A stretch of DNA of 24,384 nt from CAZGLK01 sp964526375 (GTDB lineage Bacteria; Patescibacteriota; Minisyncoccia; JACQLN01). How positions within the stretch are numbered: position 1 is the first letter of the stretch; each line of letters opens with the position of its first letter. Of the stretch, positions 19,377 through 24,384 are shown one piece after another. Where the stretch lies: assembly GCA_964526375.1 (NCBI GenBank), contig CAZGLK010000008.1, forward strand, positions 1-24,384. The letters are read 5' to 3'. The notes beneath the pieces are model-generated. The model had not been told where the DNA came from and did not search any database. It was given only the letters and a program-made list of their open reading frames with translations. Position numbers and translations under genes: made by a program.

Positions 19377-21521
19377 TCAATGGCTTCGATTTCCATCGGA
19401 CGCATTTTTAAGTGACAAGTTTATTCTGCCTTCGCTGTCTATGTTTTTTACCACTACCGACACGACATCGCCTATCTTTACAACATCCTCCACGCGGTTA
19501 ACGCGATAAGGCGCCAGTTCGGAAATGTGAATTAAGCCCTGCTGGCCCGGCAGAATTTCGGCAAAAGCACCAAAGTTTAATATGCGCACAATTTTGCCTT
19601 CAAAGACCTCGCCGGCTACAACCTCGTGGGTGATGTTTTTTATCCATTGCAGAGCTCGCTCGGCCGACTCTTCGTTTTCGGAGGTTATAAAAATCAGGCC
19701 GTCGTCTTCAATGTCTATGGTCGCGCCCGTGGCATCGGTTATCTGGTGGATGGTTTTACCGCCCGAACCGATAACATCTCTAATTTTATCAGGATTTATT
19801 CTTAAAGTTAATATCTTGGGCGCGTATGGGGATAACTTGGGCCGCGGTTCTTTAATAATTTCCAGCATACTAGCCAATATCTCCAGGCGCGCCTTTTTGG
19901 CTTGGGCCAAAGCCGCAGCCAAAATTTTTGGAGTCAGGCCCGAAATTTTAACGTCCATTTGCAGGGCGGTAATGCCCTCGGCCGTGCCGGCCACTTTTAG
20001 GTCCATATCGCCGTGGTGGTCTTCGGGGCCCTGAAGATCGGTGATAACGGTGAAGTTTTTTTCGGGGTCGGAATTGTTTTCAATAAATAAGCCCATGGCT
20101 ATGCCGGCCACCGGCTTTTTGATTTTTACGCCAGCGTCCATTAAGGCCAAAGTTGAGCCGCAAACCGAGGCCATAGAGGTTGAGCCTCTGGAAGACAAAA
20201 TTTCGGTAACCACTCTAATGGTGTAGGGAAATTCCTCTTTGGTAGGAATAACCGGCAGTATGGCTCGTTCGGCCAGCGCCCCGTGGCCGATCTCCCGCCG
20301 CCCGGGAAAACCGATTCGGCCAACCTCGCCCGGCGCGAAAGGCGGAAAATTATAATGGTGCAGATAGCGTTTGGTGCCCACAAACTCCATGGTTTCAATT
20401 GATTGTTCCAGCCCGGGCGCGCCCAAAGTTAAAACGCACAGCGCCTGGGTGTAGCCGCGTTGGAACAAGCCCGAGCCGTGGGTGCGCGGCAGTAAGCCAA
20501 CCTCTATTTTAAGGGGGCGAATTTCGTCTAGCTTGCGCCCGTCGGGGCGGCGATTCTGTTTGAGTATGCCGGTATGAACCAAGTGGTCCAACTCTTCCTC
20601 AAAAAGAAGATTGGCCTCGGCTACATCGGCGGCATTCTTTTTGTTTTCGCCCACCCAGTCTGCCATCTCCTTTTTTAACTGGTCCAAGGACTCTGGATTT
20701 TCGGCTTCATACAGAGTTTTCTCTAGGCGCGAGCCCAACCAGCTTTTTATTTCTTTTTTTAAAGCTTCGTTGGCCTTGGGTGCCAAAAGGACGGCTGTTT
20801 TTGGGGCGACGGTTTCGGCGATGTTTTTTTGAAAATCCACCAGTTTTTTAATTTCTTTTTGGGCTAGTTCCACTGCCGCTAAAATATCGGCCTCGGTTGC
20901 CTCATCGGAGTTGGCCTCTATCATGTTTACCAGATTTTCCGGCCCGGACACCACCAAATCCAGATCACTGTTTAGGCGCTGGCTGTAACTTGGGTTTACA
21001 ACTAAGTTTTTGTTTTTGCTGTGCCCTGCGGAGCTTTCAGCGGAGTACGGGTCGCGGCCGATTCTAACCGCGGCTACTGGCCCTTGCCAAGGCACGCCCG
21101 AGAGCAGTAAGGCCGTGGAAGCGGCCACGATGCTTATAACATCCGGGTCGTTTTCGCCGTCAAAAGAGAGGGCGGTTAGAATAACTTGCACCTCGTTTCT
21201 TAGGCGATGGTTAAAAAGCGGCCGGATAGTTCGGTCAATCAAGCGGCCGGTTAAGATGGACTCGTCGCTGGGTCGGCCTTCCCGCTTAACCCAGCGGGAG
21301 CCCTTGATGCGGCCGGCGGCGTAAAATTTTTCGTCAAAGTCTACCGTCAGCGGGAAGTAATCAATGCCCAGCCGTTCGTTTTTAGACATAACCACCGTGG
21401 CTAAAACCACGGTGTCGCCGTAAGTTACGGTAACGGCGGCGTCGGCGTTTAGGGCCAGTTTGCCCGTTTCCACCTTTAATTTTCTGCCGCCTAATTCTGT
21501 TTCGAAAACTTTTTCTTCCAC
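19377..21521 (-). CDS. pnp: Polyribonucleotide nucleotidyltransferase (PNPase)
   Basis: 714 aa. PNPase degrades RNA 3'-5' by phosphorolysis and can add tails. Order: first RNase PH domain (about 1-210, with RIKGSRWVKREGRPSDESIL), helical linker, second RNase PH domain (about 320-540, with ELAPGEVGRIGFPGRREIGHGALAERA-like FAPGEVGRIG and the VCGSTLALMDAGV and DLQGPEDHHGDMDLKVAGT catalytic region), KH domain (IRDVIGSGGKTIHQITD, about 575) and C-terminal S1 domain (GEVFEGKIVRILNFGAFAEI to SLKNAS). Length is normal for the family. The start is GTG, 10 nt after the end of a dispersed element whose TATTTTATC may serve as -10. It lies downstream of rpsO as in many bacteria, here separated by a NYN gene. 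Confidence 0.96.
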   Translation of the reverse strand: MEEKVFETELGGRKLKVETGKLALNADAAVTVTYGDTVVLATVVMSKNERLGIDYFPLTVDFDEKFYAAGRIKGSRWVKREGRPSDESILTGRLIDRTIRPLFNHRLRNEVQVILTALSFDGENDPDVISIVAASTALLLSGVPWQGPVAAVRIGRDPYSAESSAGHSKNKNLVVNPSYSQRLNSDLDLVVSGPENLVNMIEANSDEATEADILAAVELAQKEIKKLVDFQKNIAETVAPKTAVLLAPKANEALKKEIKSWLGSRLEKTLYEAENPESLDQLKKEMADWVGENKKNAADVAEANLLFEEELDHLVHTGILKQNRRPDGRKLDEIRPLKIEVGLLPRTHGSGLFQRGYTQALCVLTLGAPGLEQSIETMEFVGTKRYLHHYNFPPFAPGEVGRIGFPGRREIGHGALAERAILPVIPTKEEFPYTIRVVTEILSSRGSTSMASVCGSTLALMDAGVKIKKPVAGIAMGLFIENNSDPEKNFTVITDLQGPEDHHGDMDLKVAGTAEGITALQMDVKISGLTPKILAAALAQAKKARLEILASMLEIIKEPRPKLSPYAPKILTLRINPDKIRDVIGSGGKTIHQITDATGATIDIEDDGLIFITSENEESAERALQWIKNITHEVVAGEVFEGKIVRILNFGAFAEILPGQQGLIHISELAPYRVNRVEDVVKIGDVVSVVVKNIDSEGRINLSLKNASDGNRSH

Positions 21522-21531
21522 TTCGTTAGCC

Positions 21532-21656
21532 GATAAAATAATCCCAAACTACTAATTTATCCGAATGCCCCCAATTACTTAATTACCTGGTTACCCAAAT
21601 ACTTCTTGCTCATTCGGAGCATTAGGATAAATTCGGATTTTTAGGATTATGTTATC
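21532..21656. repeat. MITE-like dispersed element, copy 2
   Basis: Ends GATAAAATAATCCC and GGATTATGTTATC; internal CCGAATG / CATTCGG arms around AATTACTTAATTACCTGG. It lies between the NYN stop and the pnp start, in the same orientation as copy 3 and opposite to copy 1. Confidence 0.8.
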
Positions 21657-21671
21657 AACCTTAAGTTTTAA

Positions 21672-22175
21672 TTATCTCTTCAACAAATAATGCACCCCCT
21701 CGCCCAAGTCAACAAAATCATCCGCGGCCTCCTTTAGCTTGGCCGAGGCGCTGCGGCCGAAGGCCATAACTTCAACCTGCAAGCCGCGGTTAAACTTAAG
21801 AAAATCTATCAAGGGCACAAAATCGCCATCACCCGTAACCAGCACTATGGCGTCCAGCAAGTCGGCCAGCCGCACTGCATCTACGGCCAAACCCACATCC
21901 CAGTCGCCCTTTTTCATGCCGCCCGGAAAAATCTGCAGATCTTTTACCCGCGTTTCTATGCCCAATTTGGTTAAGGCCTCAAAAAAAGATTTTTCTTCGC
22001 CGCTTTCGGTTTTAACCACATAAGCCACGGCGCGAATAAGCTTGCGGCCGGCTATGGCCGCCTTCAGCACCTCTCTAAAATTCACCCGGCTGCCGTAAAT
22101 GTGCTTGGCCGAGTGATATAGGTTTTGGACGTCTATTAAAACCCCGACTCGCTGTTCTTTGTGTTTTATGACCAT
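21672..22175 (-). CDS. NYN-domain (LabA/DUF88) putative ribonuclease
   Basis: 167 aa, essentially one NYN domain, a PIN-like nuclease fold. The conserved acidic residues are present: GVLIDVQNLYH (first Asp and Asn, about 11-21), KGDWDVGLAVDAVRLAD (about 88-104) and VLVTGDGDFVPLIDFLK (about 112-128). These should bind Mg2+ for RNA cleavage. It lies between rpsO and pnp, which suggests a role in RNA turnover or rRNA maturation (inference). Start at ATG 22175, 7 nt after the end of element copy 3, without an SD. Confidence 0.88.
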   Translation of the reverse strand: MVIKHKEQRVGVLIDVQNLYHSAKHIYGSRVNFREVLKAAIAGRKLIRAVAYVVKTESGEEKSFFEALTKLGIETRVKDLQIFPGGMKKGDWDVGLAVDAVRLADLLDAIVLVTGDGDFVPLIDFLKFNRGLQVEVMAFGRSASAKLKEAADDFVDLGEGVHYLLKR

Positions 22176-22183
22176 GCGCTTTG

Positions 22184-22308
22184 GTAAAATAATCCCAAAC
22201 TACGAATTTATCCGAATACTCCTAATTACTTAATTACCTAGTTACCCAATTACTTGTGCGTGTATTCGGAGCATTAGGATACATTAGGATTTTTGGGATT
22301 ATGTTATC
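22184..22308. repeat. MITE-like dispersed element, copy 3
   Basis: Ends GTAAAATAATCCC and GGGATTATGTTATC. Arms CCGAATAC / GTATTCGG flank AATTACTTAATTACCTAG. It sits between the rpsO stop and the NYN start. Confidence 0.8.
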
Positions 22309-22314
22309 CTTGGC

Positions 22315-22581
22315 TTATTTTTTTAGTCCCAATTTCCTCGCCACCGCGTTGTATTTTTTCTCGTCGTTTTTGGCCAAATAATCCAAAAGCTTTTTGCGGT
22401 GCGAAACCATTTTCAAAAGCCCCCGCCGGGAGTGGTTGTCTTTGGGGTGTTTTTTTAAGTGGAGCGCCAATTTTTCAATCTCGTCGGTTAAAATGGCCGC
22501 CTGAACGCCGGCCGAGCCGGTGTCTTTTTCGTGCTCGCGGTATTCTTTAATTAATTTTTCTTTTTGCTTTACTGTTAGCAT
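22315..22581 (-). CDS. rpsO: 30S ribosomal protein S15
   Basis: 88 aa, the usual length. It binds the 16S rRNA central domain as a primary assembly protein. Typical blocks are KLIKEYREHEKDTGSAGVQAAILTDEIEKL, HLKKHPKDNHSRRGLLKMVSHRKKLLDYL and YNAVARKLGLKK. It has a normal leader of about 35 nt: a promoter TTGCTT (22651-22646), 17-nt spacer, TACTAT (22628-22623), then GGCGCCCGAAGAAGGGTTTTTT just before the ATG. That GC-rich hairpin region could be an S15 autoregulatory site, as known in other bacteria. Confidence 0.97.
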   Translation of the reverse strand: MLTVKQKEKLIKEYREHEKDTGSAGVQAAILTDEIEKLALHLKKHPKDNHSRRGLLKMVSHRKKLLDYLAKNDEKKYNAVARKLGLKK

Positions 22582-22651
22582 AAAAAACCCTTCTTCGGGC
22601 GCCGAGTTTTTATCTGTGGTTTATAGTAGCATTTTGGGGTTGATAAAGCAA
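22582..22651 (-). promoter_or_regulatory. rpsO promoter and possible autoregulatory leader
   Basis: TTGCTT, 17 nt, TACTAT (with upstream TG) at 22651-22623. The leader ends in CGGCGCCCGAAGAAGGGTTTTTT-like sequence directly before the start codon (CCC / GGG stem then a T run), which could act as an attenuator or an S15 site. Confidence 0.5.
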
Positions 22652-22702
22652 CTCATACCTCAAAATACTAGGCCCATAGTAAAAATTGTTAGTGGCTCAA
22701 CA

Positions 22703-22838
22703 TATTTAATCCTTTCCCCTCCTAGAATAGGAGGGGGTGGGGGTGGTAGACGCGCAAAGAGATGCTTTTGTTGTATGGCACACTCTACCCCTCCTAACCT
22801 CCCCTATACTAGGGGAGGAACTAAAGTGCGTAAGTCCT
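22703..22838. repeat. 145-bp dispersed element, copy 2
   Basis: Matches 5021-5154 nearly base for base, including both internal stems and the right end GTAAGTCCT. The left AGGACTTAC end is missing here, so this copy is truncated or was inserted with a changed end. Confidence 0.8.
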
Positions 22839-22849
22839 AATAATTATAA

Positions 22850-22886
22850 AAGATAAAAAGGCGGAGCAGTTTTTCTACTCCGCCAT
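22850..22886 (-). terminator. Terminator of the gene at 22931-23674
   Basis: On the minus strand GGCGGAG / CTCCGCC closes a loop of about 11 nt and is followed by TTTTTATCTTTT. It lies about 45 nt after the stop. Confidence 0.8.
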
Positions 22887-22930
22887 GTCACTACCTACGA
22901 AGAAGGGAAGAAGGAGAGAGGTGTCGCTAC

Positions 22931-23674
22931 TTAGTCCTCTATCCTCGACGCGGCTCGGCACATTCGCAGAGCGTTAGAGAACTGGTCAACAATCTTCTGC
23001 CGCGGCCGATCCCTCATTTTCTCGGCTGGGACTTTTACGATTTCAACCGGAATTCCCAAGCCCCAGGCGGCCAGAGCCATGGCGCCATCAAAGCCCCAGG
23101 TGATAGAAGCATCTAATTCTGCCTCAACGTCGGATACAATATCCCGAGCAGCTTTTAGAATTTCTACGCAAACCCAGGGAGCAAAAGCTTGGAATCCGTG
23201 CGCACAGGAAAGTGGCAACTTGCCTTGTGTGTATTGGCCGTAGAGAGTAGGCCATATATCTAGATGGGCAAACTCATCCAGGGACCCCTCTTTTAAAGTG
23301 TCTGGGCCAAACTCCAGATCACCGATGGCCATCCCATCGATTCTCTCCGCCGTTTCTGCCAATGTGCGGATAAATGACACAGGGTGTTCTGCCGTATCCA
23401 AACGAACTATGGTGTGATCAGTCAGCCCAGTGGCTACGTTGTAACCCTCCACTAGAGCCGCAAGCAATCCTGTTTCACTGGAAACAGATGGCATAAAGCC
23501 AAAGCGGCGGGCCTCTTCAACAACAAGTTCTACTTCCTCTTGCGAAGAAAAACCGTTGAGTATCGGCATTAAAATTGCACCCTCAGCCGCGAACATCCCC
23601 ATCAATCGCTGGCCAAATTCTCCTCTGAATCCTTTTCCTCCCTGATCAGGAAACATCACAATCAAATCAGACAT
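22931..23674 (-). CDS. Protein of uncertain function, weakly glycosyltransferase-like (247 aa)
   Basis: ATG preceded by a strong SD, TTGGAGGTG, unlike the leaderless core genes. 247 aa, soluble. The N-terminus, SDLIVMFPDQGGKGFRGEFGQ, and a second block, TIVRLDTAEHPVSFIRTLAET..GMAIGDLEFG, have the rhythm of a GT-A glycosyltransferase (a LDTAEHP in the place of a DxD-HP motif, then IGDL). Alternation LPILNGFSSQEEVELVVEEAR suggests an alpha/beta fold. Nothing is decisive, and other nucleotide-binding folds are possible. It has its own terminator; neighbours give no hint. Confidence 0.65.
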   Translation of the reverse strand: MSDLIVMFPDQGGKGFRGEFGQRLMGMFAAEGAILMPILNGFSSQEEVELVVEEARRFGFMPSVSSETGLLAALVEGYNVATGLTDHTIVRLDTAEHPVSFIRTLAETAERIDGMAIGDLEFGPDTLKEGSLDEFAHLDIWPTLYGQYTQGKLPLSCAHGFQAFAPWVCVEILKAARDIVSDVEAELDASITWGFDGAMALAAWGLGIPVEIVKVPAEKMRDRPRQKIVDQFSNALRMCRAASRIED

Positions 23675-23806
23675 CTGGCACCTCCAAAAGAAAGCTGATG
23701 ATAAAACACTACACCACGATTAAAAGGTACTTATTTGCCAGTGAAGCATATCAGCGAAATCTAGTCAAATATTGTGGGGGTATGGTTAATGGGGAGTAAT
23801 TGCTGG

Positions 23807-24301
23807 TTAGTATATGGCGTTTTCGTAGTGGGCTATTTGGGCCTTGCGGGTGGCTGGATCCAGGGTAATGGCCACCACATCTATTTGCCAATTGGAGTCT
23901 AGGCCTAGGTTATGCGACGACAGATAGATTTCGCAAGCGCGAACCAATTTTTTTATTTTTGAACGAGTCATGTTTTCTTCCGGGTCCAGCGCGCCTCGTT
24001 TTAGGGTTTTAACCTCCACAAAAACAAGCGGCCTGTCGTGTGTTGCCTGGAATGACCCGAGTTTCCGTGGGCGCAGAAGTCTTTTGATGAACAACACTAT
24101 CTTATTGCCATTGCCCCGCTTGTTGTTATAGTCATTGTCATGGTTATCGCCAAGTCGTTTTTTTCTACAAACAATATCAATCTCTCCCCACCTGTTTCTA
24201 GAATTTCTTTCTAAAATTTTATAGCCCTTTTTCTGCAAAAACCGGCAGGCGACTTCTTCGCCCCATTGCCCGAGTTTTATATGATCTGGTTTTTGATCCA
24301 T
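23807..24301 (-). CDS. YraN/UPF0102-family nuclease-like protein
   Basis: 164 aa from ATG 24301 (MDQKPDHIKLGQWGEEVACRFLQKKGYKIL). A TTG 51 nt upstream is possible but unlike the family. The endonuclease-fold motifs are GEIDIVCR and LVFVEVKT, carrying the metal-binding Asp and ExK. These are normally about 10 residues apart, but here some 40 extra residues (RLGDNHDNDYNNKRGNGNK..., 24040-24180) separate them. The insert is Asn/Asp/Lys-rich then basic, so it should loop out of the fold. The family is linked to DNA processing; the exact role is unknown. Confidence 0.82.
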   Translation of the reverse strand: MDQKPDHIKLGQWGEEVACRFLQKKGYKILERNSRNRWGEIDIVCRKKRLGDNHDNDYNNKRGNGNKIVLFIKRLLRPRKLGSFQATHDRPLVFVEVKTLKRGALDPEENMTRSKIKKLVRACEIYLSSHNLGLDSNWQIDVVAITLDPATRKAQIAHYENAIY

Positions 24302-24353
24302 GCAAGACTCACCCGTTTGGCGCACTTCTGCGTCAAAAGCTGCGGTGCTCAAC

Positions 24354-24374
24354 GCCGTATGATTACAATACGGC
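24354..24374. terminator. Hairpin at the right edge
   Basis: GCCGTAT (24354-24360) / ATACGGC (24368-24374), loop of 7. It precedes the YraN-like gene on the minus strand and probably ends the transcript of a gene outside the window; no T-run is complete here. Confidence 0.4.
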
Positions 24375-24384
24375 TTATTCCGCT

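Overview
Organism. The window looks like a chromosomal piece of an uncultivated candidate-phylum bacterium (CPR/Patescibacteria, Parcubacteria-like). This is inferred from gene content and style, not from a marker phylogeny. The core genes are compact. Intergenic spaces are filled with palindromic and AT-rich simple repeats. Many core genes have an extended -10 box only 6-9 nt before the start codon, implying leaderless mRNAs. rpsO and pnp sit together with a NYN nuclease gene between them.

Layout. 1-4680: rsmA (running off the left edge), a UvrD/PcrA helicase, a 66-bp tandem repeat and a LysM/M23 cell-wall hydrolase. 4681-6106: two small RNA genes with their own promoters and terminators (the second tRNA-like, the first complementary to it over 19 nt), a dispersed 145-bp element and a TrmB-like regulator. 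6107-12400: an accessory island. A strong consensus promoter at 6534 reads into about 670 nt of stem-loop-rich leader, then six genes with strong Shine-Dalgarno sites (32, 91, 334, 71, 77 and 100 aa). Each gene is preceded by 190-380 nt of non-coding, stem-loop-rich DNA that contains two repeated RNA-like modules, R1 and R2. The island ends in a perfect tandem duplication of a RelE-like toxin-antitoxin cassette bounded by 20-bp direct repeats.

12400-17400: a Nudix hydrolase, an RHH antitoxin with a PIN toxin broken by a 168-bp insertion, the ComM/YifB ATPase, a DksA/TraR zinc-finger protein, about 650 bp of stem-loop-rich non-coding DNA and a nucleotidyltransferase. 17490-22581: a proline-rich membrane protein, pnp, a NYN/LabA nuclease and rpsO. 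22600-24384: a second copy of the 145-bp element, a protein of uncertain function with a strong Shine-Dalgarno site, and a YraN-type nuclease.

How it works together. Core functions are RNA and ribosome metabolism (rsmA, rpsO, pnp, NYN), DNA repair or uptake (uvrD, comM, yraN) and the cell envelope (M23 hydrolase, proline-rich protein). The island is different: SD-led small genes of unknown function, each behind a structured leader, with no visible integrase or transposase. The most promising undescribed systems are this structured-leader island and the tRNA-like RNA with its complementary neighbour.
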